A program made the position numbers and the translations under genes. Shown here one piece after another: positions 1-8,614 of a DNA stretch of 50,850 bases (positions are counted from its first letter, which is position 1; each line of letters begins with the position of its first letter). The notes beneath the pieces were generated by a model. That model did no database searches, was not told the DNA's origin, and worked only from the letters and a program-made list of their open reading frames with translations. Origin of the DNA: Actinoplanes nipponensis (GTDB lineage Bacteria > Actinomycetota > Actinomycetes > Mycobacteriales > Micromonosporaceae); the NCBI RefSeq assembly GCF_016862275.1, contig NZ_BOMQ01000078.1, positions 1 to 50,850 of the forward strand. The letters are read 5' to 3'.

Positions 1-107
1 ACGGACGGGCAAGCGGCCGAGCAGACGGACGGGCAAGCGGCCGAGCAGACGGACGGGCAAGCGGCCGAGCAGACGGACGGGCAAGCGGCCAAGCGGCCGA
101 GCAAGCA
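1..107. repeat. 24-bp minisatellite array (cut by window edge)
   Basis: A 24-base unit beginning acggacgggcaagcggccga starts at 1, 25, 49 and, truncated, 73. The first three copies are identical. The array begins at base 1, so it extends to the left of the window. It then decays into related low-complexity sequence up to about 330. No coding gene is apparent on it: the open frames there read Arg/Ser/Gly low-complexity sequence. Confidence 0.85.
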
Positions 108-402
108 GGTAGGCAGGCGGACGGCGAGCGGGCAGGCAGGCGGGCGGGCGGGCGGGCGGCGAACGGGCGGCGAGCGGATGAGCAGCGGGCAGGTGAGCAG
201 CGGGCAGGTGAGCAGCGGGCGGCGAACGGCGGACCGGGCAAGCAGGCGGACGGGCGAGCGGCCGAGCGGCCAGCGGGCGGGCGAGCGGGCAAGCGGCCGG
301 GCAAGCAGGCGGGCAGGAAAGGGGCGGCCAGGCTCGCCCACCCCGACCCCCATCCACCGATCGACGCAGACCACCCCCAAAAACGGCCCAGCCCTCCCAC
401 CC
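108..402. other. Non-coding low-complexity region with G4 motif and 15-bp repeats
   Basis: About 300 bases without a supported gene. Positions 142-156 carry four GGG runs separated by single C bases, a canonical intramolecular G-quadruplex motif on the plus strand. Positions 180-223 hold nearly three copies of a 15-base unit (gagcagcgggcaggt). From about 330 on the sequence becomes ordinary intergenic DNA, leading to the stop of the minus-strand acetyltransferase. No promoter or terminator is clear. Confidence 0.6.
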
Positions 403-879
403 CTAAAGCCGAAGCTCCAACTCAACCTCATGCCGAACCGGAATACCGTCGACAACCTCCGGAATACCCGGTTTGAGCGCCCGCGCCCGCGTAACCGCCT
501 CCCGATGCACAGCCACCAGGTCATAGCCACGCCGCTGGTAGAACCGCAACGCCCGAACGTTGTCATTGGTGGTGACCAACCACAGCCGAACACCCCCCGC
601 CGCGGTGGCCGCCACGCGCACCCAGTCGAGCAGCGCTCCGCCGGCCCCGCTCCCCGGCCGGTCCGCCGCGATCGTCACGACCTCCCATTCGCCGCCGACG
701 GCCCGGTACGTGAGCAGCCCCACCGGTTCGCCGCCGTCCTGGGCGATAGCTCCCGGCAGGGCGGACGCGTCGATCAGTTCGTCGTGGACCGCCACCAGCG
801 GGCCGTGGAACGCGGCGGTCAGGGCCTGCCGCACGTACGCGGCGTCGGCGGGCGTAAGCGCACGCACCTCGATCGGCAT
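403..879 (-). CDS. GNAT family N-acetyltransferase
   Basis: A 158-residue single-domain protein of the Gcn5-related acetyltransferase fold, expected to move an acetyl group from acetyl-CoA to an amine. The substrate cannot be read from sequence. The beta4-alpha3 acetyl-CoA loop is visible as RPGSGAGGALLDWV, followed by the C-terminal GNAT signature NVRALRFYQRRGYDLVAVH. The ATG at 879 is preceded by GAGGAG, which overlaps the stop of the upstream GGDEF-EAL gene (8-base gap), so the two are probably co-transcribed. This start is preferred because an open frame continues upstream only as a shadow of the GGDEF-EAL gene. The family assignment is solid; the role is unknown. Confidence 0.9.
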   Translation of the reverse strand: MPIEVRALTPADAAYVRQALTAAFHGPLVAVHDELIDASALPGAIAQDGGEPVGLLTYRAVGGEWEVVTIAADRPGSGAGGALLDWVRVAATAAGGVRLWLVTTNDNVRALRFYQRRGYDLVAVHREAVTRARALKPGIPEVVDGIPVRHEVELELRL

Positions 880-887
880 GGCACTCC

Positions 888-3110
888 TCAGGTCGCCGGC
901 ACCGCCAGGGCGCCGGGCTCTCGGCCGGGTCGCAGGGGACGGTAGCGGGACAGCCACACGGCCAGTTCCGGCGCGGGCATCGGCCGGGCGTGGAACCAGC
1001 CCTGCGCCGCGTGGCAGCCCGCCGCCGCGAGCAGCCGCCAGGTCCGTTCGTCCTCCACGCCCTCGGCCACGACGCGCAGCCCGAGCGAGTCGGCCAGGGC
1101 GATCACCGAGCGGACGATCGCCGCGTCGCCCCGGTCGGCGGCCATGCCGAGCACGAACGAGCGGTCGATCTTCACCTCGGAGAACGGCAGCCGGCGCAGG
1201 TGTTGCAGCGACGAGTAGCCGGTGCCGAAGTCGTCGAGGGAGATCGCCACCCCCATCCGGTCCAGCCGGGTGATGGTGTCCAGCACCCGGTGCGGGTCGG
1301 CCATCAGCGCGCTCTCGGTGATCTCCAGCTGCAGCAGGTCCGGCGGTACGTCGTACCGGCGCAGCAGCGTTTCGATCTCCACCGCGATGTCGCCCGCGCG
1401 CAGGTCGCGGACGCTGACGTTGACGGCCGCGCGCAGCGGGCGGCCGGCCGCGCGCCAGGCGCCGAGCTGGCCGATCACCTCGCGCAGCACCCGGCTGGTG
1501 AGCAGCCGCATGACGGGTGTCTGCTCGGCGACGCGGAGCAGTTCGCTCGGGCCGACCATGCCGCGTTCGGGGTGCCGCCAGCGCAGCAGGGCCTCGACGC
1601 CGACCACCTCGCCCGTCGCGATGGCGATCTGCGGCTGGTAGTAGAGGGTGATCCCGTCGGCCGCGGCGTCGCCGGCCGGCTCGGCCTGCACGGCCCGGCG
1701 CAGGTCGGCCAGCAGGGTCAGGTCGGGCGTGTGGTGCTCGGTGTCGCGGGCGTAGACGGCCACATGGTCGCCGCGTTCCTTGGCGTCGTACATGGCCGCT
1801 TCGGCCTGGCGCAGCAGCGCGGCGCTGTCGCCGCCGCGTTCGCCCTGCAGGGCGATGCCGATGGAGGCGCTGACGTCGATCGGCAGGCCATCGAGGGCGA
1901 ACGGCCGGCCGAGCTCCTCGGCCAGGTGCGCGGCGAGCCGGCGAGCGGCGGCCGGGCCGTCGAGCCGGGTGGCGAGCACCGCGAACTCGTCGCCGCCGAG
2001 CCGCACGACCAGATCGTGCGGGGGTACGACCGCGGCGAGCCGGCGGGCCACCTCCACGAGCAGCCTGTCCCCCACGGTGTGACCGAGCGCGTCGTTGACC
2101 GTCCGGAACCGGTCGAGATCCAGCAGCAGCAGCGCGAGGTGGCGCTCGGGCCGGCGCGGGCCGCGGCCGGCCGTCCGTTCCGCGACGGAGGTCTGCAACG
2201 CCCGCCGGTTGGGTAGGCCGGTGAGGGAGTCCACGCGGGCGGCCCGCTCGTACTCGCCGGCGGAGCGGACCATCCGGTGCACCGCGTGCAGGGCGAGCAG
2301 GACCAGGGGCACGAGCGCCAGCCCGACCTGCGCGGCGGCCAGCACCACGGGCCCGAGCAGCAGCAGCGCGGCCGTGGCGAACAGCTCCAGCCCGCGCCGC
2401 CGCAGGCGGCGTGGACGCCGCCCGACGCCGGCGCACCGGACGATCAAGGCGTCGAGGCCGGTGCGGGCGCCGATCCAGGCCGCCGCGGCCGCGACGGTGA
2501 GCACCGCGTCCTCCCAGTGCGGCTCCGCGCCGACGTGCAGCCCGGCCAGGGCGGCCACCACCGCGGCCGCGGCCAGCGCCACGGCGTGCTGCACGGCCAG
2601 GTGCAGACCGCGGCGGGCGGACTCGCGCATCCGTACGCCGGCGACGGCCATGGCCGCCAGCTGCACCGCCAGGGCCGGCACGAATCCCCAGGCCAGCACG
2701 ATGCCGAAGGTGAAGCAGATGGACGGCAGGATCACCGAGCTGGCCCGGCGGTTGGCGACCACGTAGGGGCGGGCGTCGACGGCGAGGGCGAGCGCGGCCA
2801 TCACCCAGAAGGCGGCGGGCAGCCGCTCGAACGTGTTGGGCGTGACGGCCCACAGCCCGAGGTCGACGGCGATCGCTCCACCGACGGCGGCGACCGCACC
2901 CCGCCGCGCCGTGACGGACCGCGCGCCGGGCGGGCGCGCCGTCCCCCGGCGTGAGCGCCTCGGCCGCCAGCCGCGCTTCGTGCGACCGGCGGACCTCCTA
3001 CCCGGTGATGCATGATCCAGCGAACCTGGGGCCACGGGCACGTCGGCGGCCGGCTCGCCGGCCCGCTGCTCCTCACCCGGCATGGAGCTGCGCTGTTGTG
3101 CGGCACCCAT
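888..3110 (-). CDS. Membrane-anchored GGDEF-EAL cyclic-di-GMP protein
   Basis: A 740-residue bifunctional-type cyclic-di-GMP enzyme. A basic N-terminus (1-70) is followed by several hydrophobic segments (about 70-280), then GGDEF (about 290-455) and EAL (about 485-730). The GGDEF signature is intact (372-376), as are the EAL signature (506-508) and the DDFGTGYSSL loop. Both active sites therefore look competent for synthesis of c-di-GMP from GTP and hydrolysis to pGpG. The product-inhibition I-site, normally RxxD five residues before GGDEF, reads PPHD here, so feedback control through it is probably absent. The ATG at 3110 has GGAGGT three bases upstream. It sits between ligA and the acetyltransferase gene; a ligA/GGDEF-EAL neighbourhood also occurs in Streptomyces, from memory. 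Which activity dominates cannot be told. Confidence 0.93.
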   Translation of the reverse strand: MGAAQQRSSMPGEEQRAGEPAADVPVAPGSLDHASPGRRSAGRTKRGWRPRRSRRGTARPPGARSVTARRGAVAAVGGAIAVDLGLWAVTPNTFERLPAAFWVMAALALAVDARPYVVANRRASSVILPSICFTFGIVLAWGFVPALAVQLAAMAVAGVRMRESARRGLHLAVQHAVALAAAAVVAALAGLHVGAEPHWEDAVLTVAAAAAWIGARTGLDALIVRCAGVGRRPRRLRRRGLELFATAALLLLGPVVLAAAQVGLALVPLVLLALHAVHRMVRSAGEYERAARVDSLTGLPNRRALQTSVAERTAGRGPRRPERHLALLLLDLDRFRTVNDALGHTVGDRLLVEVARRLAAVVPPHDLVVRLGGDEFAVLATRLDGPAAARRLAAHLAEELGRPFALDGLPIDVSASIGIALQGERGGDSAALLRQAEAAMYDAKERGDHVAVYARDTEHHTPDLTLLADLRRAVQAEPAGDAAADGITLYYQPQIAIATGEVVGVEALLRWRHPERGMVGPSELLRVAEQTPVMRLLTSRVLREVIGQLGAWRAAGRPLRAAVNVSVRDLRAGDIAVEIETLLRRYDVPPDLLQLEITESALMADPHRVLDTITRLDRMGVAISLDDFGTGYSSLQHLRRLPFSEVKIDRSFVLGMAADRGDAAIVRSVIALADSLGLRVVAEGVEDERTWRLLAAAGCHAAQGWFHARPMPAPELAVWLSRYRPLRPGREPGALAVPAT

Positions 3111-3266
3111 GCGACCTCCACGGTGGCGTCGACCGAACGATCTTCCTCACCATAGATCCGCATGGACCAAACTACGCGAAACCGACTCGTCCGGTATCAA
3201 ACCCGCACATCCGCTTAAACGTAGAACCACCCAGGATTCACCCGTTGGTGGATGTTCGACCGCCGC

Positions 3267-5636
3267 CTATCCGGCCTCGCCCGGCCCGGCCTCGCCGTCC
3301 GACGGCGCAGCCTCGCCGTCCGGCGGAGCGGCAGCCCCGGCGTCCGACGAAGCGGCGCCCCCGGCCTCCGACGGAGCGGCGGCCCCGGCGGCTTTCTTGC
3401 GGGGCTTTCTGGGGGCGGCCTTCTTCGGCTCGTCCGTTTTCGGGGCGTCCTCGGCGATCTCGGCGACCGCGCGCGCCGCCTCGGGCCCGTCGGCCAGCAG
3501 CACCGCGAAGCCCTCCTCGTTCAACACCGGCACCTTGAGGGCCAGCGCCTTGTCGTACTTGCTGCCCGGGTTGTCGCCCACCACCACGAAGGCCGTCTTC
3601 TTCGACACCGAGCCGCTCACCTTGCCGCCGCGCGCCAGCACTGCCTCGGACGCCTCGTCGCGGGTGTGGCTGGACAGCGTGCCGGTCACCACCAGCGTCA
3701 TGCCGGCCAGCGGACGCGGGCCGCTGTCGGAACGCTCCTCCGCCATCTTGACGCCGGCCGCGCGCCACTTGCGCACGATCTCGCGGTGCCAGTCGACGGC
3801 GAACCACTCCCGCAGGCTCTCCGCGATCGTCGGGCCCACGCCGTCGACCGCCGACAGCTCCTCGATCCGGCCCTCCTGGACCGCGGCCTCGATGGCCGTC
3901 ATCGAGCCGAACTCCAACGCCAGCGCCCGCGACGCGGTCGGGCCGACGTGGCGGATCGACAACGCCACCAGCACCCGCCACAGCGGCCGTTCCTTGGCCT
4001 CGGCCAGCTTCTCCAGCAGCTTGACCGCGTTGGTGCCCAGCGTGCCGTCCATGTTGACGAAGAACGGCGAGCGCAGCAGGTCGTCGGCGGTCAGCGCGAA
4101 CAGGTCGCCCTCGTCGGTCAGCACGCCGGACTCGTACAGCGCGCGGGCCGCCTTGTAGCCGAGCACCTCGATGTCCAGCGCGTTGCGGCTCGCCAGGTAG
4201 AAGAGGCGCTCGCGCAGCTGGCCCGGGCAGTGGTGGGTGTTGGGGCAGCGGATGTCGATGTCGCTCTCCTTGGCGGGAGCGAGCGGGGTGTCGCACTCGG
4301 GACACGTGGTCGGCATCACGAACGGGTGCGCGTCCTCGGGGCGCAGGTCCATCACCGGGCCCAGCACCTCGGGGATCACGTCGCCGGCCTTGCGCAGCAC
4401 CACCGTGTCGCCGATCCACACGCCCTTGCGCTCGACTTCGCGGGCGTTGTGCAGCGTCGCCTGGGCCACCGTGGAACCGGCCACCAGCACCGGCTCCAGC
4501 ACCGCGTACGGCGTGACCCGCCCGGTGCGCCCCACGTTGACGGCGATGTCGAGCAGCTTGGTGGTGACCTCCTCCGGCGGGTACTTGAACGCGATGGCCC
4601 AGCGCGGCGCTCGGCTGGTCGACCCCAGCCGGCCCTGGATGGCGACCGAGTCCACCTTGACCACCACGCCGTCGATCTCGTGCTCGACGTCGTGCCGGTG
4701 CTTGCCGTAGTAGTCGATGTACTCTGCGACCTCGGCCATCCCGTCGACCTGCCGCCAGCGCTCGCTGGTGGGCAGCCCCCAGGAGCGCAGGGCCTCGTAC
4801 GCGTGCGACTGCGAATCCGGCCGGAAGCCCTTGCGCGCGCCGATGCCGTGCACGACCATCCGCAGTCCCCGGGACGCGGTGACCCGCGGGTCCTTCTGCC
4901 GCAGGCTGCCGGCGGCGGCGTTGCGCGGGTTGGCGAACGGGGCCTTGCCCTGCTCGACCAGCGAGGCGTTGAGGTCAGCGAACGCGGACGCCGGGAAGTA
5001 GATCTCGCCGCGCACCTCGAGCAGCTCGGGCGGGTCCTCGCCGGCCAGCCGGTCGGGGATCTCGCGGATCGTGCGGACGTTGGAGGTCACGTCCTCGCCC
5101 GTGCGCCCGTCGCCGCGGGTCGCCCCGCGGACCAGGCGGCCCTTCTCGTACGTCAGGTTGATGGCCAGACCGTCCACCTTGAGCTCGCAGATGAACTGCA
5201 CCGGGCCGCCGGCGTCCCGCTCGGTACGCTCGGCCCAGGCGGCCAGCTCGGCCTCGTCGAAGACGTTGTCGAGCGACATCATCCGCTCGGCGTGCTCGAC
5301 CGGGGTGAACAGGGTGGAGAAGCTGCCGCCCACGTTCTGCGTCGGGGAGTCGGGGGTGCGCAGCGCCGGGAACTGCTCCTCGAGCGCCTCCAGCTCGCGC
5401 AGGAGCGTGTCGAACTCGGCGTCGGAGACGGTCGGCGAGTCGAGCACGTAGTAGCGGTACTGATGGCCGCGGACCTCGTCGCTCAGCTCGGCATGCCGGG
5501 TGCTGGCCTCGGGCGTCGGCTCCGGACCGGCGGCGGCGACCTGCTCGGCGGTCGGCCGGCCCTCCGCCACCTGCTCGGCGACGACGGCCGCGCCGGCATC
5601 GGCCGGGTGTGTGTCGACGGGCTGCTTCTCAGACAC
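3267..5636 (-). CDS. ligA: NAD-dependent DNA ligase LigA
   Basis: A 789-residue NAD+-dependent DNA ligase that seals nicks in replication and repair. In order: the Ia NAD-binding domain (about 45-105), the adenylation domain with nucleophile K153 in the KVDG motif, the OB fold, a four-cysteine zinc finger (CPEC...CPNTHHC), HhH repeats and a C-terminal BRCT domain (about 625-700). Beyond BRCT is a roughly 75-residue Ala/Pro/Gly/Lys tail, longer than in typical ligases and probably disordered. An Ala/Glu-rich extension of about 45 residues also precedes the Ia domain. The GTG start at 5636 has GGAGGT six bases upstream. The gene is divergent from the PemK-like gene and precedes the GGDEF-EAL gene on the same strand. 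Confidence 0.97.
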   Translation of the reverse strand: MSEKQPVDTHPADAGAAVVAEQVAEGRPTAEQVAAAGPEPTPEASTRHAELSDEVRGHQYRYYVLDSPTVSDAEFDTLLRELEALEEQFPALRTPDSPTQNVGGSFSTLFTPVEHAERMMSLDNVFDEAELAAWAERTERDAGGPVQFICELKVDGLAINLTYEKGRLVRGATRGDGRTGEDVTSNVRTIREIPDRLAGEDPPELLEVRGEIYFPASAFADLNASLVEQGKAPFANPRNAAAGSLRQKDPRVTASRGLRMVVHGIGARKGFRPDSQSHAYEALRSWGLPTSERWRQVDGMAEVAEYIDYYGKHRHDVEHEIDGVVVKVDSVAIQGRLGSTSRAPRWAIAFKYPPEEVTTKLLDIAVNVGRTGRVTPYAVLEPVLVAGSTVAQATLHNAREVERKGVWIGDTVVLRKAGDVIPEVLGPVMDLRPEDAHPFVMPTTCPECDTPLAPAKESDIDIRCPNTHHCPGQLRERLFYLASRNALDIEVLGYKAARALYESGVLTDEGDLFALTADDLLRSPFFVNMDGTLGTNAVKLLEKLAEAKERPLWRVLVALSIRHVGPTASRALALEFGSMTAIEAAVQEGRIEELSAVDGVGPTIAESLREWFAVDWHREIVRKWRAAGVKMAEERSDSGPRPLAGMTLVVTGTLSSHTRDEASEAVLARGGKVSGSVSKKTAFVVVGDNPGSKYDKALALKVPVLNEEGFAVLLADGPEAARAVAEIAEDAPKTDEPKKAAPRKPRKKAAGAAAPSEAGGAASSDAGAAAPPDGEAAPSDGEAGPGEAG

Positions 5637-5741
5637 CGGGAGACCTCCGTGATTCGCGCTCTGCTACCGGCACGTTAGTCGCCCGGTCCGACAAAAACGG
5701 GGACGTGGCGCGGCCGGTGGCACCCCGGGTACGGTCTGGCG

Positions 5742-6158
5742 ATGACGGACCGGTGGCTGTGGGCGGTGGGGGTCGCGGTGCTGCTCGCGGCGGGCTGGCT
5801 GCTGCGCCGGCGGTGGCGGGCCGGGCGCCCGAGCAGCGGCGACATCTGGTGGGCCGACGTGCCGTACGCCCGCGGCCGGGGCTCGAAGCTGCGCCCGTGC
5901 CTGGTGCTGCGGCGGGGCCGGGACGGCATCGAGGTTCTGAAGATCACCAGTCAGGACAAGAGCCACCGCCGCGACCACGTGCTGATCCCGACGCGCCGCT
6001 GGGACGCCCGCGCCGACCACGACTCGTACCTGAACCTGGGCGAGCCGATCGTCGTGCGGCCGGCGGCCTTCCAGCGCCGCGCGGGCGCGGCGGACCTGCG
6101 CACCCGCCGCGCGGTGGCCCGCTTCCGCACGAGATCGGCCGGCCGCCCGGCCCGGTGA
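5742..6158 (+). CDS. Membrane-anchored PemK/MazF-like protein
   Basis: A 138-residue protein with one N-terminal transmembrane segment (about 5-20, followed by RRRWR), then a PemK/MazF-type SH3-like barrel. The family hallmarks are GDIWWADVPY, the K/RP segment KLRPCLVLRR and the TSQ segment in VLKITSQDKS. MazF toxins are soluble endoribonucleases paired with an antitoxin. Here no antitoxin gene precedes or follows (its neighbours are divergent ligA and a minus-strand gene), and the membrane anchor is atypical, so the role is probably not that of a free toxin. RNA cleavage activity is unproven. The ATG at 5742 is chosen because the hydrophobic segment begins right after it. Confidence 0.8.
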   Translation: MTDRWLWAVGVAVLLAAGWLLRRRWRAGRPSSGDIWWADVPYARGRGSKLRPCLVLRRGRDGIEVLKITSQDKSHRRDHVLIPTRRWDARADHDSYLNLGEPIVVRPAAFQRRAGAADLRTRRAVARFRTRSAGRPAR

Positions 6159-6179
6159 CGGCACGACAGCACGACAGCG

Positions 6180-6225
6180 AGACGGCGGAACAGCAAGACG
6201 GCGGAACAGCAAGACGGCGGGACAG
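6180..6225. repeat. 16-bp tandem repeat
   Basis: Two identical 16-base units (agacggcggaacagca) at 6180-6195 and 6196-6211 are followed by a degenerate third. They lie between the convergent PemK-like and MetE-C-like genes. The style (purine-rich, gac/ggc-rich) matches the array at the left edge. Confidence 0.75.
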
Positions 6226-6264
6226 CGGGACGGTAAGACGGCCGGACCAGGAGGACCGGCCGGA

Positions 6265-7263
6265 TCAGACCTCGGCCAGGCGCCGCCCGGCGTCCCGGCA
6301 GGACTTCAGCGCCGCGCGCACAAAGGGCAGGGAGGCCCCGGCCAGCCCGCACGCCGGGGTGATCACGACCTGTTCCGGCAGGCGGGCCGCCGGGAAGCCG
6401 AGCCGGCTCCACAGCTTCCGCGCCCGCTCGGCCACCTGGGCCGAGGTCAGCGCGCGCCCGTCGGCCGGCGGTTGGGTCGGCATCGCGCCGGCGAAGAGCC
6501 CGAGACCGGCCTCCAGCGCCTCGCCCAGCGGGTCGAGATCCTTGATCAGCGACAGGTCGAGCGCGACGGCGGCGGCCCGGGCGTCCCGGACCACCTGCAG
6601 CGGCAGTCCCGGAGCGCAGCAGTGCACCACGACCGGCGCCTCCACCGCCTCGACGACCGTGCGCAGGCCGGTCGCCGCGTCCGCGCCGTCGACCGCCCGG
6701 TAGGCGCTCAGCCCGCTCTCGGTCGGGATGTGCCCGGCCAGCACGGCCGGCAGGCTGGGCTCGTCCAGCTGGAGCAGCACGGTGGCCTGCGGCAGCCGCT
6801 TGCGCACGTCGGCCACGTGCCGGCGCAACCCCTCGGCCAGCGACTCGGTCAGGTGGCGCACGGCCCCGGCGTCGCGCAGCACGCGGCCGCCGATCGGCAG
6901 GTCCAGGGTGGCGGCCAGGGTCCACGGCCCGGCGGCCTGCAGCTTGACCGGCCCGGTGAACCGGTCGGCCTGCTCGGTGAGCTGGTCCAGGTCGCGTTCC
7001 AGCAGGTCGGCGATGCGGCGCAGGTCCCGGCCGGGGCGCGGCGCCAGCTGCCAGCGGCCGACGTAGAGCTGCACGGGCAGCTCGACCAGGAACCCGGCGC
7101 TGCGGCCGATCATGTCGGCGCCCGGGCCGCGGGCGGGCAGCTCGGCCAGGTGCGGCAGGTCGGGCAGCTCACCCATGATCAGCCGCTGCGCCTCGGCGAT
7201 GTCCGTCCCGGGCAGCGAGCCGACCCCGGTGGCCGACCCGGCCGGCCAGGGGAAGTCAGGCAC
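6265..7263 (-). CDS. MetE C-terminal-like (cobalamin-independent methionine synthase family) protein
   Basis: A 332-residue protein with the (beta/alpha)8 architecture of the C-terminal half of cobalamin-independent methionine synthase. Visible landmarks are an N-terminal GSLPGTD, LQLDEPSLPAVL (the LDEP motif of the family), VHCCAPGLPL (zinc-ligand His-Cys region) and ITPACGLAG near the end (second Cys region). It lacks the MetE N-terminal half and resembles the stand-alone actinobacterial proteins near mnmA and ligA (Rv3015c type, from memory). The substrate is unknown; a methyltransferase role is inferred from the fold. The start is set at GTG 7263, which overlaps the mnmA stop by eight bases and suggests translational coupling. 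A longer frame upstream is the shadow of mnmA. Confidence 0.85.
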   Translation of the reverse strand: MPDFPWPAGSATGVGSLPGTDIAEAQRLIMGELPDLPHLAELPARGPGADMIGRSAGFLVELPVQLYVGRWQLAPRPGRDLRRIADLLERDLDQLTEQADRFTGPVKLQAAGPWTLAATLDLPIGGRVLRDAGAVRHLTESLAEGLRRHVADVRKRLPQATVLLQLDEPSLPAVLAGHIPTESGLSAYRAVDGADAATGLRTVVEAVEAPVVVHCCAPGLPLQVVRDARAAAVALDLSLIKDLDPLGEALEAGLGLFAGAMPTQPPADGRALTSAQVAERARKLWSRLGFPAARLPEQVVITPACGLAGASLPFVRAALKSCRDAGRRLAEV

Positions 7264-8377
7264 GGTGGGCCGGCCCGGAGGCGGCGGAAGCGGCCGGCCC
7301 CGAGGCCAGAGCACCGGAAGTGATCGTCGCGGAGCCGAGGACGACATCCCCGTCCGGATCCGGCCGGTAGGCGACGATCGCCTGCCCGGCCGCGACTCCC
7401 CGGGCCGGCGTGCGCAGGTGGGCGACCAGCCCGTCCGAACCGACGGTCACCACCGCGGGGACCACCTCGCCGTGCGCGCGCAACTGCACCTCGCACTCGA
7501 CCGGGGTGGGCGTGCCGTGCCAGATGACCCGGGTGGCCGTCACCGTGTCGACCGCGAGGTCCTCGCGCGGGCCGACCGTCACCGTGTTGGTCTTCGGGGT
7601 GATCGACAGCACGTAGCGGGGCCGGCCGTCCGGGGCGGGCACCCGCAGGTCGAGGCCCTTGCGCTGGCCGATCGTGTACGCGTACGCGCCGTCGTGCTGC
7701 CCGAGGACGGTGCCGGTGCGGCCGTCGACGATGTCGCCCGGGGCCTGGCCCAGCCGCTGGGCCAGGAAGCCCTTGGTGTCGCCGTCGGCGATGAAGCAGA
7801 TGTCGTGCGAATCCGGCTTGTCCGCGACGGCCAGGCCGCGCTCGGCGGCCTCCGCGCGCACCCGCTCCTTGGTCGAGTCGCCGAGCGGGAAGACGGCCCG
7901 GTCGAGCTGCGCGCGGGTCAGCACGGCGAGCACGTAGGACTGGTCCTTGGCCGGGTCGACGCTGCGGCGCAGCCGGCCGTCGGGGCCCAGCCGGGCGTGG
8001 TGGCCGGTCACGACGGCGTCGAAGCCCAGCGCGACCGCCCGGTCCAGCACCGCCGCGAACTTGATCTTCTCGTTGCAGCGCAGGCACGGGTTGGGGGTGC
8101 GGCCGGCGGCGTACTCCGCGACGAAGTCGTCCACGACGTCGTCGTGGAACTGCTCGGCCATGTCCCAGACGTAGAACGGGATGCCGATGACGTCGGCGGC
8201 CCGCCGGGCGTCGCGGGAATCCTCCAGCGTGCAGCAGCCCCGCGCGCCGGTCCGGTAGGTCTGCGGATTGCGCGCCAGCGCGAGATGCACCCCGGTCACG
8301 TCGTGGCCGGCGTCGCGGGCGCGCGCGGCGGCGACGGCGGAGTCGACCCCGCCGGACATAGCTGCAAGCACTCGCAT
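7256..8377 (-). CDS. mnmA: tRNA-specific 2-thiouridylase MnmA
   Basis: A 373-residue enzyme that thiolates U34 of tRNAs for Lys, Glu and Gln using ATP and persulfide sulfur. The PP-loop SGGVDS is at 8-13. The two catalytic cysteines are visible: C98 in TPNPCLRC and C194 in SHDICFI. The HDICF segment and the C-terminal beta-barrel are intact. The last 25 or so residues are a low-complexity Ala/Ser/Gly tail. It lies downstream of a cysteine desulfurase gene on the same strand, which fits sulfur supply, and is overlapped by the MetE-C-like gene. The start ATG has no strong ribosome site, but the motif begins right after it. Confidence 0.96.
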   Translation of the reverse strand: MRVLAAMSGGVDSAVAAARARDAGHDVTGVHLALARNPQTYRTGARGCCTLEDSRDARRAADVIGIPFYVWDMAEQFHDDVVDDFVAEYAAGRTPNPCLRCNEKIKFAAVLDRAVALGFDAVVTGHHARLGPDGRLRRSVDPAKDQSYVLAVLTRAQLDRAVFPLGDSTKERVRAEAAERGLAVADKPDSHDICFIADGDTKGFLAQRLGQAPGDIVDGRTGTVLGQHDGAYAYTIGQRKGLDLRVPAPDGRPRYVLSITPKTNTVTVGPREDLAVDTVTATRVIWHGTPTPVECEVQLRAHGEVVPAVVTVGSDGLVAHLRTPARGVAAGQAIVAYRPDPDGDVVLGSATITSGALASGPAASAASGPAHRA

Positions 8378-8614
8378 CCAGCAAGCCTATCCGGGGATCC
8401 TCTTCCGCTACCGGCGGCGGTTACCCCGGGCTCGACCCTTTCCGGTACGGGCAGCGAACCAGTCCCGTGGCACCGCGCCCGGGCAGTGCCGTCCCGGCCT
8501 GATCACGCCGCCATCCGGGCTGAGAGCGGTGGCCGGGCCGGCGCCGAGCCGCTCCCCCGCGGCGGCCCGGGCCGGGCCGGCAGTGAGATTGAGCACGCCG
8601 TCAGGGCGGTCGGG
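8378..8614. other. Spacer between desulfurase and mnmA genes
   Basis: 237 bases without a supported gene. A 62-codon frame on the minus strand (8408-8596) has no recognisable domain. I see no strong hairpin, so read-through from the desulfurase gene into mnmA is possible. Confidence 0.5.

Noticed and set aside
1..107. CRISPR-like array
   Set aside because: The 24-bp units are directly adjacent with no spacers, and no cas genes are present. It is a minisatellite.
403..2853. 816-codon minus-strand frame ending in an acetyltransferase
   Set aside because: Only its last 158 codons are a real GNAT protein. The first part is out-of-frame GGDEF-EAL sequence, and a good ribosome site marks the start at 879, so it is not a fusion.
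5742..6158. Classical MazEF toxin-antitoxin locus
   Set aside because: There is no antitoxin frame on either side, and the protein has a transmembrane anchor, so a standard toxin-antitoxin pair is not supported.
8408..8596. 62-codon minus-strand gene between desulfurase and mnmA genes
   Set aside because: Low-complexity Ala/Gly/Arg translation without recognisable features; high-GC DNA gives many such frames by chance.
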